Notes: generated from the letters alone by a model not told the origin. Shown: positions 25,130 through 32,445, counted from the first letter of the stretch. The stretch is 41,873 bases of DNA from Fimenecus sp051881335 (GCA_051881335.1 JBJEPR010000183.1:1-41873); one strand, 5' to 3'. Translations and numbers: made by a program.

Positions 25130-25251
25130 TTGTCATCCTGAGCGAAGCGAAGGATCTCCGATAACACAAAATAAAAATGCGCGAAATGAGATTTTTCGGC
25201 TACCGCCTCAGAATGACTATTCATTTTACGGGCAACACAGTTTACCCGTGC
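25130..25251. repeat. Composite repeat: family 2 element plus decayed REP
   Basis: 25130-25218 is a family 2 unit (TTGTCATCCTGAGCGAAGCG ... GCCTCAGAATGAC). 25230-25251 (GGGCAA...CCCGTGC) corresponds to the REP found at the same offset at 16600, but the GTAG foot is gone. Confidence 0.68.
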
Positions 25252-25276
25252 CGCATCTGCAAAGGAGGGATTTCCT

Positions 25277-26539
25277 GTGGCAGAACAACAACAAAACAGC
25301 AACCGCAAAAACGAAAAATTAAAATATGCCCGCCTTTCGGACGAACTGCAAGTCCGCATACAGGCTGACCGCGACGCGGGATGGAAAAATCCCTACGCCT
25401 GCCGCGATAAATCGGTTGTCCGCCGTGAGCCGGCGCACGACAAAGCCAACCTGTGGCGGCCTGCCTTTGTGCGCGACTGCGAAAAAATCCTGCATTTGCC
25501 GTATTACAACCGTTATACCGACAAAACGCAGGTGTTTTCATTCTATCAAAACGACGATATTTCCCGCCGCGGCTTGCATGTGCAGTTGGTGTCGCGTATT
25601 GCGCGCAACATCGGTGCGGTTTTGGGGCTCAATCTTGATTTAATCGAGGCAATCGCCCTCGGACACGATATCGGGCACACGCCGTTCGGCCACGCAGGGG
25701 AACGGTTCTTGGACGAAATCCTGTACGCGCAAAACGGCACGCACTTTTTGCACAATGCGCAAAGTGCGCGCGTGCTCGACACGCTGTTTTGCCGCAATAT
25801 CAGCCTACAAACACTCGACGGTATTCTTTGCCACAACGGTGAATTTGAACAGCAGGCATATGTGCCCGACACGACAAAGGATTTTGCGCAGTTTGACCGT
25901 GAGCTTGCCGCCTGCTTGATGGACGGCAATGCGGCGGCGAAGGCGCTCACGCCGATGACCTTGGAGGGGTGCGTGGTGCGTATTTCGGATATGATTGCCT
26001 ACCTCGGCAAAGACCGACAGGATGCGCGCGTTGCCAAAATTCTGCCGCAAAAGCAACCCTTTGCAACGGAAAGCATCGGCACGCAAAATGCGGAAATGAT
26101 TAACAATCTGACCGTCGATATTTTGGAAAACAGCTACGGCAAACACTATATTGCATTGAGCGCACAGGCGTTTCGCGATTTACAGACGGCCAAACGCGAA
26201 AATTACGAATACATTTATCAAAACGAGGCGCTCGACGGCGCATATAATGATTTGGTCCGCCCGATGTTTTGCGAGGTGTATTTTGAATTATTGCGCGCAC
26301 TCAAAGCGGGCGAAGAAAACAGCCCCGTGTACCGCCACCACATCGCATTTGTAACGGATCAGCGCCGCTTTTATGAGGAAAAATCGCCCTATCTTTCGGC
26401 AGACCCCGACCAAATCGTGGCGGATTACATTGCGAGTATGACGGATAGTTATTTTTTATCTATTCACAAATTCCTCTTCCCCGAAAGTAAATATCGCGTG
26501 GAATTTCAATCCTATTTTGCAGATTTGCAAGGCGAGTAA
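25277..26539 (+). CDS. dgt: HD-domain deoxynucleoside triphosphate triphosphohydrolase (dGTPase family)
   Basis: Hydrolyses dNTPs to deoxynucleosides and triphosphate, adjusting dNTP pools. The 420-residue product has the HD metal site spread over RRGLHVQLVSRIARNIG and IEAIALGHDIGHTPFGHAGE, with CHNGEFE further on and RISDMIAYLGKDRQD supplying the last ligand. The start is GTG 25277, supported by AAGGAGG 8 bases upstream. The N-terminal 60 residues are basic, with the KTQVFSF segment typical of dGTPase-like proteins. It converges on the methyltransferase gene and shares its terminator region. The symbol is by family; substrate preference is unknown. Confidence 0.9.
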   Translation: MAEQQQNSNRKNEKLKYARLSDELQVRIQADRDAGWKNPYACRDKSVVRREPAHDKANLWRPAFVRDCEKILHLPYYNRYTDKTQVFSFYQNDDISRRGLHVQLVSRIARNIGAVLGLNLDLIEAIALGHDIGHTPFGHAGERFLDEILYAQNGTHFLHNAQSARVLDTLFCRNISLQTLDGILCHNGEFEQQAYVPDTTKDFAQFDRELAACLMDGNAAAKALTPMTLEGCVVRISDMIAYLGKDRQDARVAKILPQKQPFATESIGTQNAEMINNLTVDILENSYGKHYIALSAQAFRDLQTAKRENYEYIYQNEALDGAYNDLVRPMFCEVYFELLRALKAGEENSPVYRHHIAFVTDQRRFYEEKSPYLSADPDQIVADYIASMTDSYFLSIHKFLFPESKYRVEFQSYFADLQGE

Positions 26540-26555
26540 AACAAGAAAAACAGCA

Positions 26556-26590
26556 ATCGGGTGCGTACCGTAGGGTACGCACCCGATTTT
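26556..26590. terminator. Terminator hairpin after dgt
   Basis: ATCGGGTGCGTACC pairs perfectly with GGTACGCACCCGAT around a four-base GTAG loop, followed by TTT. Placed between convergent genes, it could serve both strands. Confidence 0.85.
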
Positions 26591-26606
26591 ATGCTTTGGT
26601 TTCTGT

Positions 26607-26639
26607 TTATTTGACCAATAGCGCTACCGTCTCCACATG
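26607..26639 (-). pseudogene. Displaced 3' end of the rRNA methyltransferase gene (attachment-site remnant)
   Basis: On the minus strand this reads H-V-E-T-V-A-L-L-V-K-stop, the normal C-terminus of RumA/TrmA-type methyltransferases, but no methyltransferase body lies upstream of it. Its first 14 bases (26626-26639, ACCGTCTCCACATG on +) are identical to 27744-27757 inside the intact gene. This is what an integration event into the 3' end of that gene leaves behind. Confidence 0.7.
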
Positions 26640-26730
26640 GATCGTCTGGATATGCAGAATGTCTTTGTCGTTTTTATGTTTGTGGAAACAAATCCACAGC
26701 TATTTCCTTGCTTGATCCATTTGCAACCAT

Positions 26731-27567
26731 TTACGCTGACATTTTTTTTATTACCTTGTCTCTTTTTTTCCAGAATTTTTGTGCCAAATCTATGTATTCA
26801 CAAACTCTTTCCGGAGTATCAATTGCTTTTGCGCCAGAAAGAATGAGGTGATCTATCAATTTTCTATCTGTAATATTGTAGAACATATTACAATATCTAT
26901 AGATACTTTTACTTGGATATTTACGATTCTTAAACGAATCTAAAAAGCATCTCAATACACAACCCCATTCTGGCGTAGCGGAATTTAATATTATTTCAGA
27001 GTTTCCAATAAAATAACTATTTAATGCCCAGATGAAGGTATCCCCTCTATCATCTCCTATACTCTTTTTAGCAATTTGCAACTTACCATTTGAAAGCAAA
27101 AGCGCACAGTTTTCTGGGCTGTGGTGCTTTTCAACACACATCTTAAGTTTGTTTAGATACTGCGTTTTCTTTTTTTCGTCTTCTAATTTGTTCAATAGTG
27201 TTTCATACTTATTAGCTTGTTTAGTGTAATGTCCTTGAGAAAAATTAAAAATTATGTCTCCACTAAGGCAAATATTCTCTTTCTCGGCATTTTCAAATAA
27301 TATAGATTCTTTACAATTATAAAACTTCTCAAAACCAAATTTTTCTGCTCCCTCATTTGTTATTTTTGCTTTTCTTCGATTTTTTGATTCGTTTTTGGAT
27401 TCAGATGCAAGATCCCAATATTTATTACTTTCTCCATCTTTCAAATTCCATCTATATAAGTTCATGTACATGTCCCATATTTCTTTTGAAGTATCATATT
27501 CTTCTTCCACTTTTTCTTTTTCAATCTCATTGGTTTGTTCTTTTTTGCTCAAAAAATTCAACTCCAT
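26731..27567 (-). CDS. Unrecognised protein, cargo of the AT-rich insertion
   Basis: A 278-residue protein that I do not recognise. It is very rich in Lys, Glu and Asn, with no signal peptide or membrane segment. The first 35 residues are highly charged and probably helical (KKEQTNEIEKEKVEEEYD). The C-terminal third (RCFLDSFKNRKYPSKSIYRY, then FYNITDRKLIDHLILSGAKAIDTPERVCEY) looks like a folded helical domain. A WALNSYFIGNSE segment lies in the middle. The start is uncertain: ATG 27567 is chosen, but a TTG at 27579 is possible and neither has a good Shine-Dalgarno. Codon and base use differ strongly from all neighbours, pointing to horizontal acquisition. A defence or host-interaction role would be a guess. 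Confidence 0.6.
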   Translation of the reverse strand: MELNFLSKKEQTNEIEKEKVEEEYDTSKEIWDMYMNLYRWNLKDGESNKYWDLASESKNESKNRRKAKITNEGAEKFGFEKFYNCKESILFENAEKENICLSGDIIFNFSQGHYTKQANKYETLLNKLEDEKKKTQYLNKLKMCVEKHHSPENCALLLSNGKLQIAKKSIGDDRGDTFIWALNSYFIGNSEIILNSATPEWGCVLRCFLDSFKNRKYPSKSIYRYCNMFYNITDRKLIDHLILSGAKAIDTPERVCEYIDLAQKFWKKRDKVIKKMSA

Positions 27568-27715
27568 CAATTCTATCAACCCGCATTATCTGCTAACCGT
27601 CTTTTTAATCCAACCCTTAACAATCATTAGAAACACTTTGATATACTCCCTATTACTTAAAAACATGTTAAAGGTTGAGCTCACACTTTTATTACTGACA
27701 TCAAACATAGTAATA
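27568..27715. other. AT-rich spacer between the insertion cargo gene and the methyltransferase
   Basis: On the minus strand an open stretch of 40 codons (ATG at about 27708, MFDVSNKSVSSTFNMFLS...) follows the methyltransferase stop and ends at about 27586. It has no clear ribosome binding site and no similarity that I recognise. It could be a decayed fragment of the element. Confidence 0.4.
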
Positions 27716-28873
27716 TCAATCCTTTGCTTTTGACATCGACACCACCGTCTCCACATGCGCCGTATGCGGAAACATATCGACGGGTTGGATTTTTTTGACT
27801 TTATACCCATTCCTGCACAGGAACAGCAAATCGCGCTGTTGGGTTTCGGGATTGCAGGAAATATAGACGATTTTTTCGGGCGCGAGCGTCAAAAGCGACG
27901 ACAAAAACGCGCGGTCACTGCCGGCGCGCGGCGGGTCCATCAGCACCACATCCGCCGTTTCGCCGTTTGCGGCGGCGGCGCGCATAAATTCGCCTGCGTC
28001 CGCGCACACAAACCGAATGTTTTGTATACCGTTAAGCCCTGCGTTTTCTCGCGCGTCCTTTACCGCGTCCGCGTTGACTTCCACGCCGATAACCGCTTTC
28101 GCGTGCGCGGCGGCAAACAGCCCGATGGTGCCCGTGCCGCAGTAGGCGTCAATGACAGTTTCGTCTCCGGAAAGATCGGCAAACGATAACGCCGTTTTGT
28201 ATAAAACCTCGGTTTGCACGGGATTGATTTGGTAAAATGCCTTTGCCGAAATGCGAAACCGCAAGCCGCAAAGCTGTTCCTCAATTTTGCCGTCTCCGTA
28301 GAGGATTTCCTCTTTCTCGCCGAGCACCATACTCGTGCGGCGGGGATTGATATTTTGCAGTACCGTGGTGATTTCGGGGTGCGCTTTTAACAGCGCATTG
28401 ACAAACGACCGCTTTTTCGGGAATTCCCGCGTCCCAGTTACCAGCACCACCATAATCTGCCCGCTTTGAAAGCCGCGTTTGACAAGCACATGCCGCAGAA
28501 ATCCCTGCTTCGTATCGGGATTATATGGCTTCAGCTTAAAGCTTTTTAAGAGCTTGCGCACCGTGCCGATGATTTCGTCGGCTTTTTCGTCTTCTGTCAG
28601 GCAATTTTCCACCGCCACCACCTTGTGGGAGGACGACTGATATACACCCGAAATAATTTGTCCGCGGCGGTCCGTGGCGAACGCCGCCTGCACTTTATTG
28701 CGGTAGTGATAGGGCGTTTCCATCCCGATGATTTCCTGCACGCGGCAAAACCGCCCCAAAAGACGGATGCACTTTATTTGCTTATGCCGCAGTTGTTCTT
28801 CATATGTTAAATTTTGCAGTTGACAGCCGCCGCATTGTTTCGCGTACGGACAGCCGTGTTTGGACTGCGCCAA
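27716..28873 (-). CDS. 23S rRNA (uracil-5-)-methyltransferase, RumA/RlmCD family
   Basis: A SAM-dependent enzyme making 5-methyluridine in 23S rRNA (TrmA superfamily; it could be RlmC-, RlmD- or RlmCD-like). From the TTG start at 28873 the product has 385 residues. Cys8, Cys14 and Cys17 (CPYAKQCGGCQ) are Fe-S ligands, VIDAYCGTGTIGLFAA is the SAM site, VVLMDPPRAG follows, and the catalytic Cys is in YISCNPETQQRDL. No N-terminal TRAM domain is present. The TTG start is supported by AGAGGG 8 bases upstream and by a promoter that lies inside the longer open frame. The C-terminus (HVETVVSMSKAKD) departs from the usual HVETVALL, consistent with replacement by the adjoining insertion. Confidence 0.9.
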   Translation of the reverse strand: MAQSKHGCPYAKQCGGCQLQNLTYEEQLRHKQIKCIRLLGRFCRVQEIIGMETPYHYRNKVQAAFATDRRGQIISGVYQSSSHKVVAVENCLTEDEKADEIIGTVRKLLKSFKLKPYNPDTKQGFLRHVLVKRGFQSGQIMVVLVTGTREFPKKRSFVNALLKAHPEITTVLQNINPRRTSMVLGEKEEILYGDGKIEEQLCGLRFRISAKAFYQINPVQTEVLYKTALSFADLSGDETVIDAYCGTGTIGLFAAAHAKAVIGVEVNADAVKDARENAGLNGIQNIRFVCADAGEFMRAAAANGETADVVLMDPPRAGSDRAFLSSLLTLAPEKIVYISCNPETQQRDLLFLCRNGYKVKKIQPVDMFPHTAHVETVVSMSKAKD

Positions 28874-28904
28874 GACAAGCACCCTCTTTTTTATTTTCGA
28901 GAAC

Positions 28905-28933
28905 AGTATACAGAATTTTTTGAAATTTGGCAA
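28905..28933 (-). promoter_or_regulatory. Predicted promoter of the rRNA methyltransferase gene
   Basis: On the minus strand TTGCCA (28933-28928), 17-base spacer, TATACT (28910-28905). It lies within the upstream extension of the open frame and argues for the TTG 28873 start. Confidence 0.72.
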
Positions 28934-29115
28934 TGCGTTTTCTTGTGAATGGTTTAACAACATATGTTTTTTTGTTATGAGATGAAAATGAAAAGGCGGC
29001 AAAAATATTTCCATTCGGGAAACAATCGGGAAAAACAAGGAGAACTTTTAAGAAACATCAGCAATCTGCACAAAGAGGAATTTATTTTTTTGTACAACAT
29101 TTTAACTGGTTTTTA

Positions 29116-29144
29116 TTTACAAAAATTTGGGTTTGTGGTATATT
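29116..29144 (+). promoter_or_regulatory. Predicted promoter of the 45-codon gene
   Basis: TTTACA (29116-29121), exactly 17-base spacer, TATATT (29139-29144). The ATG is about 50 bases downstream. The rest of 28934-29115 is AT-rich and shows no gene I can support. Confidence 0.68.
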
Positions 29145-29194
29145 GAATTCACGGAAAAACTTTCTATATGATGAAGAAAGGAGCTGAAAAAAGT

Positions 29195-29332
29195 ATGGAT
29201 ATCGGCAGCTTGCTGGGCACTTTAATGGACACCCTTGCTAGCCTTGGAATCCCTGTGGATTCGATCATGGCTACCGTTGAACCGATTTTGCAGACAATTA
29301 TTTCTACAATTGGTACAATGATTGGGATGTAA
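29195..29332 (+). CDS. Small hydrophobic acidic protein, 45 residues
   Basis: The peptide is MDIGSLLGTLMDTLASLGIP, then VDSIMATVEPILQTIISTIG, then TMIGM. It has no Lys or Arg and four acidic residues, with Leu/Ile/Met spaced among Gly/Ser/Thr as in an amphipathic or membrane-seeking helix pair around a Gly-Ile-Pro turn. It has its own promoter (29116-29144), AAAGGAG at 29177-29183 and a strong terminator 24 bases after the stop, which makes a real gene likely despite its size. In-frame ATGs at 29168 and 29171 could add nine residues. I do not recognise a family; a small membrane, modulin-like or toxin-like peptide is possible but unproven. Confidence 0.6.
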   Translation: MDIGSLLGTLMDTLASLGIPVDSIMATVEPILQTIISTIGTMIGM

Positions 29333-29355
29333 GTGCAAACACAGTTTACACACTT

Positions 29356-29384
29356 CGGCGGCGCAGCTGCGCCGCCGTTTTTTT
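29356..29384 (+). terminator. Strong terminator after the 45-codon gene
   Basis: CGGCGGCGCAGCTGCGCCGCCG is a perfect GC-rich palindrome, followed by seven T. Confidence 0.93.
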
Positions 29385-29395
29385 AGAGGTAAAGT

Positions 29396-29965
29396 ATGTT
29401 TAAACGAATTTTTTCGCTCGTGCTGCTGTTCGCGGTGCTTTTGAGCGGCTGTGGAGCAAAGCCGAACGCGCAAGAAACAACCACCATCGCGCCGCAGACC
29501 ACCGTACAGAGCGATGTTACATCTACGCCCGACATAACAGCCGGCCAAACAGAAACAACCACCACCGCGCCGACCTCTACGGCGTTGGAAACCTCTGTGC
29601 CGTTTTCCATGCCGGAGAAAAAAGGCGAAATGGCGTTTACGGACGACCCGAATGACAAGTTTATTCAGGCGATTGTGCAAAAATATGGTTCTGACCCTGC
29701 GCGATTAGCATGCATTTATGCCGTGCCCGAAGCGGATAACAACCATGTGTTTGAATTTAACGGAAAAACCGATGCGAACGGCAAACTCATCCGCAACGAA
29801 GATACGCTCAAATATGTGTATACACTGAATGCCGACTGTTCAACCATTACTCGTGCCGCCGGGTTTACCGGGAATGACGGTCTTTCTGCGGCGCAGGGAT
29901 ATGCCATTTTTGAAGTGACCAAAAAATTGGTTTTACCCGAATTTGAAGAAGAATTGAACGGGTAA
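29396..29965 (+). CDS. Secreted lipoprotein with Thr-rich linker
   Basis: A 189-residue protein with a clear lipoprotein signal: MFKRIFSLVLLFAVLLSGCG, lipobox Leu16-Ser-Gly-Cys19, so it should be anchored to the outer face of the membrane. Residues about 27-70 are a Thr/Ser/Pro-rich linker (ETTTIAPQTTVQSD, TETTTTAPTSTALETS). The C-terminal domain (DDPNDKFIQAIVQKYGSDPA ... HVFEFNGKTDANGKLIRNED ... FEVTKKLVLPEF) is of unknown function. The start has GAGG about 8 bases upstream, immediately after the previous terminator, so expression may depend on read-through from the 45-codon gene. A terminator follows. Confidence 0.83.
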   Translation: MFKRIFSLVLLFAVLLSGCGAKPNAQETTTIAPQTTVQSDVTSTPDITAGQTETTTTAPTSTALETSVPFSMPEKKGEMAFTDDPNDKFIQAIVQKYGSDPARLACIYAVPEADNNHVFEFNGKTDANGKLIRNEDTLKYVYTLNADCSTITRAAGFTGNDGLSAAQGYAIFEVTKKLVLPEFEEELNG

Positions 29966-29980
29966 TCAATGAAAACGAAT

Positions 29981-30022
29981 AAACCGCCTGTACGGGATAT
30001 GCCCCGCAGCAGGCGGTTTTTC
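29981..30022. terminator. Terminator between the lipoprotein gene and spoVT
   Basis: AAACCGCCTG pairs with CAGGCGGTTT, with an inner CGGG/CCCG pairing; T-runs on both strands allow bidirectional use between convergent genes. Confidence 0.88.
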
Positions 30023-30041
30023 TTTGCGTGTGCGCAGAAGC

Positions 30042-30581
30042 TTATTCCTCTGTCTGCTTGCCTAAAAACGATGCCGCAACCTGCATCAGTTTTTTCTCCT
30101 CGGAGGTGGGCATAGAACCGTCCTCGCGCAGCAGCATCACCACCGCACCCGAGACATCGCCGCCGCCGATAATCGGCAGAGCCACCGCTGCCTCGCGGTC
30201 AAAGCCTGCAATCGGGTAAAGGGAGACTGCCTCCGGCGATGCCGTATAGCTTCCGCGGTCGGTCATCAACTGTTCTAATTCCTCGCTGACGCGCCGTTCC
30301 TGCAATTCGCGTTTCGGCGCGCCTGCCACGGCAATCACATGGTCGCGGTCCGTAATCAACACGGGCAGCTCCGTTGCGCGGGAGAGCACTTCCGTCAGCT
30401 GTGCCGCCGTTTCAGGCAGTTCGCCCATCGGGGAATACTTTTTAAAGATTACTTCGCCGTCTGCGGCCGTGAATATTTCCAGCGGGTCGCCCTCGCGAAT
30501 ACGCATTGTACGGCGGATTTCTTTCGGAATGACCACGCGCCCCAAATCATCAATTCTGCGGACAATACCGGTTGCTTTCAT
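30042..30581 (-). CDS. spoVT: Stage V sporulation protein T
   Basis: A forespore transcription regulator acting on sigma-G-dependent genes. The 179-residue product has an AbrB-type swapped-hairpin DNA-binding domain at residues 1-50 (MKATGIVRRIDDLGRVVIPK, EIRRTMRIREGDPLEIF), nearly invariant in SpoVT, and a C-terminal GAF-like domain (about 57-178). The start has AAGGAG upstream on the minus strand. Its presence is the best single indication in the window that the host forms endospores. It converges with the lipoprotein gene, and the upstream 500 bases are gene-free. Confidence 0.95.
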   Translation of the reverse strand: MKATGIVRRIDDLGRVVIPKEIRRTMRIREGDPLEIFTAADGEVIFKKYSPMGELPETAAQLTEVLSRATELPVLITDRDHVIAVAGAPKRELQERRVSEELEQLMTDRGSYTASPEAVSLYPIAGFDREAAVALPIIGGGDVSGAVVMLLREDGSMPTSEEKKLMQVAASFLGKQTEE

Positions 30582-31088
30582 ATCGTAAAACTCCTTCGTA
30601 TCAAAATATTTCTATGCTATTTTCTGCACGAAAGGAGAAAATATACCGATATTTTGCGCATTGTTTTTGCGACGCGAAAATACGCGAAATCTACAAAAAA
30701 ACAGTAGAATTCCGTGGAGATTTCACAATGGCAGATTGCACAAGAAAAAAACTTAAAATCTGTCTACGAAGCACTCCGAATTGTATATTTTGTAAAGTGG
30801 GCAAAACAAATAGTAGTTAGTCAAAAATTTAACAATGTTTATAAACATCTGTTCAAAACCCCATTTTCACACCCGATTTTGGCGTTTTTACCCCGACTTT
30901 TTAACATTTTGAACAGGGTTTTGAACATTTTTGAACAAACAAAAAATATACATTTTGTATATTGGCGGTCGAAAAAAGTTTGTTAAAAATCCCATATTGA
31001 CAAAATTCCGCAGGATATGACAAGGGGATTTTTGTATATTTTTTTCAGTCGTGCCGATACTATGAAAAACAGTTTCGGAGGCATTTTT
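30582..31088. other. Gene-free region with TTTTGAACA iterons
   Basis: No gene is supported in these roughly 500 bases between divergent spoVT and the small membrane protein gene. The notable content is three direct copies of TTTTGAACA at 30907-30915, 30919-30927 and 30929-30937 and an inverted copy at 30850-30858, plus TTTTTACCCCGACTT at about 30886-30900. Both words recur in the region upstream of dnaN. A TTGACA word lies near 30997 but no matching -10 was found. Confidence 0.55.
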
Positions 31089-31355
31089 ATGGTAAAAGGT
31101 GTAAACCGACAGGTGCTGGAAATCCGCGAAACGGGCTCACCGTATTTTGAGCGGGCATTCTTTTTTGTAAAGCCCGAATATGCCGATACAGATGAAAAAA
31201 AACTGCGTGCGGCGGCAGAGCGCATTTTGCCGCAGGCGAACAAGGTACCGAAAGTCAAAAGGAAACGCGCAAAGACTTTGTATTACTGGTTGGCAGGCTT
31301 GCTTGCTTCGGCGGCGGGGGTCGGTACGGTGGTTACACTGGTGCTTACGCAATAA
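31089..31355 (+). CDS. Small membrane protein with C-terminal transmembrane helix
   Basis: An 88-residue protein. The N-terminal two thirds are soluble and charged (MVKGVNRQVLEIRETGSPYF, ERAFFFVKPEYADTDEKKLR), followed by a basic stretch (KVPKVKRKRAK) and a single C-terminal membrane helix (YYWLAGLLASAAGVGTVVTL). By the positive-inside rule the soluble part faces the cytoplasm. I recall similar small proteins of unknown function from Clostridia but cannot name a family. The start is ATG 31089, with GGAGG 7 bases upstream; longer in-frame starts at 31017 and 31059 ignore this site. Confidence 0.7.
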   Translation: MVKGVNRQVLEIRETGSPYFERAFFFVKPEYADTDEKKLRAAAERILPQANKVPKVKRKRAKTLYYWLAGLLASAAGVGTVVTLVLTQ

Positions 31356-31408
31356 ATTCCGCCCTGCATTCTGCTGTCCGGCATCTAATGACGATGGGAT
31401 AGCCCGCC

Positions 31409-31477
31409 GGGAACGGTTTTGACCGTTCTGCAAAATCACAGCCCCAGCCCCCTGCGGGCGTGGAAATCCGCCTTTAC
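31409..31477. repeat. Two degenerate family 1 REPs
   Basis: 31409-31430 is GGGAACGGTTTTGACCGTTC, with the GTAG foot lost. 31454-31477 on the minus strand is GTAAAGGCGGATTTCCACGC, with foot GTAA. Both appear decayed. Confidence 0.6.
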
Positions 31478-31493
31478 GCAAAGGGTATGGCAT

Positions 31494-31537
31494 AAAAAGC
31501 CCGTCAAGGTAGTTCTACCTTGACGGACTTCCTTTTT
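31494..31537. terminator. Terminator after galU
   Basis: The stem CCGTCAAGGTAG / CTACCTTGACGG has a three-base loop. Five T follow on the minus strand (AAAAA at 31494-31498 on +), and a T-run also follows on the + strand. Confidence 0.9.
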
Positions 31538-31569
31538 TCACACGCAAAAATGGATTTAGGGTGTTTGGA

Positions 31570-32445
31570 TTACAGCGTTGCTGCCAATTTTTTCAGATAT
31601 TCTTTGAAATCTGCACCGATTTCGGGGTGGTTGAGCGCGACCTCGCAGTTTGCCTGCATAATGCCGAGCTTGTTACCCATATCGTAGCGAATACCGTCGA
31701 AATCGACCGCGTTGAGCTCGCCGCGGCGGGCAAGGTCAAGCATAGCGTCGGTGAAATAGATTTCGCCGCTCTTGGGGTCGGCAGGGGTCTTTTCAATCAG
31801 TTCAAAGATTTCGGGCGGCATAACCACTCTGCCCAAAATGGAATAGCAGGACATAATCTGCTCCGGTGTGGGCTTTTCGATGATGTTATGTACTTTCATT
31901 GTCTTGTCGTCAATCGGGGTGACATCGAGTGTGCAGTATTTCGGCACATCTGCGCGCGGCACTTCTTTGACGCCGACCACACCGCAGCCGTATTTCTCAT
32001 ACGCGCGGCAAAGCTGACCGACGACCGGGTCCTCGGAAATGATGACATCGTCGCCGTACATTACCGCGAACGGCTCGTTGCCGACAAAGCTCTTGGCGCA
32101 AAGCACCGCGTGGCCTAAGCCCTTGGTTTCCTTCTGGCGGACATAATAGATATTCGCGAGATTTGCGCAAGCCTCAACCTCTTCCAAAATCTTGGCTTTG
32201 GAGGGATTGCCCTTGAGCTTGGTTTCCAACTCAAAGGAGTGGTCAAAGTGGTCTTCAATAACGCCCTTCCCGCGATTGGTGATAATCAGAATATCGGTAA
32301 TGCCTGCGGCAACCGCTTCTTCCACGATATACTGAATCGCCGGTTTGTCCACGATATTGAGCATCTCCTTCGGCACGGCTTTCGACGCCGGCAGAACGCG
32401 TGTGCCCAAGCCTGCGGCAGGGATAATCGCTTTTGTGATTTTCAT
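31570..32445 (-). CDS. galU: UTP-glucose-1-phosphate uridylyltransferase
   Basis: Makes UDP-glucose for envelope polysaccharides and glycolipids. The 291-residue nucleotidyltransferase has the GalU signature AIIPAAGLGTRVLPASKAVP followed by KEMLNIVDKP, the VMYGDDVI metal/nucleotide site, and GEIYFTDAM near the C-terminus. AAGGGG precedes the start on the minus strand. It is the last gene of a likely minus-strand run purB, zinc-ribbon protein, galU (gaps about 54 and 63 bases), ending at a strong terminator. Confidence 0.96.
   Translation of the reverse strand: MKITKAIIPAAGLGTRVLPASKAVPKEMLNIVDKPAIQYIVEEAVAAGITDILIITNRGKGVIEDHFDHSFELETKLKGNPSKAKILEEVEACANLANIYYVRQKETKGLGHAVLCAKSFVGNEPFAVMYGDDVIISEDPVVGQLCRAYEKYGCGVVGVKEVPRADVPKYCTLDVTPIDDKTMKVHNIIEKPTPEQIMSCYSILGRVVMPPEIFELIEKTPADPKSGEIYFTDAMLDLARRGELNAVDFDGIRYDMGNKLGIMQANCEVALNHPEIGADFKEYLKKLAATL

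Larger units (their letters stand above)
26626..27757. mobile_element. Small AT-rich insertion bounded by 14-bp direct repeats
   Basis: The direct repeat ACCGTCTCCACATG occurs at 26626-26639 and 27744-27757, both times as the HVETV codons of a methyltransferase 3' end. Between them the sequence is much more AT-rich than its surroundings, holds one 278-codon gene and no integrase. A perfect inverted repeat, TGTGGA...TCCACA, lies near the left end (about 26684-26701). The 3' end of rum-type methyltransferase genes is a known integration target for conjugative elements, so this is read as a non-autonomous or decayed element. Confidence 0.65.

Noticed and set aside
27586..27810. 74-codon minus-strand frame across the methyltransferase 3' end
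   Set aside because: Its first half is an out-of-frame reading of the methyltransferase gene. Only the last 40 codons lie in new sequence, and they lack a ribosome binding site.
28874..29038. N-terminal extension of the rRNA methyltransferase to 29038
   Set aside because: The extension contains a good TTGCCA-17-TATACT promoter and the AGGAG-like site of the TTG 28873 start, and it has no similarity to the TRAM domain or the enzyme family.
28964..29146. 60-codon open frame on + upstream of the 45-codon gene
   Set aside because: No ribosome binding site before its ATG. Its end overlaps the predicted promoter of the next gene, and the composition is that of AT-rich non-coding DNA.
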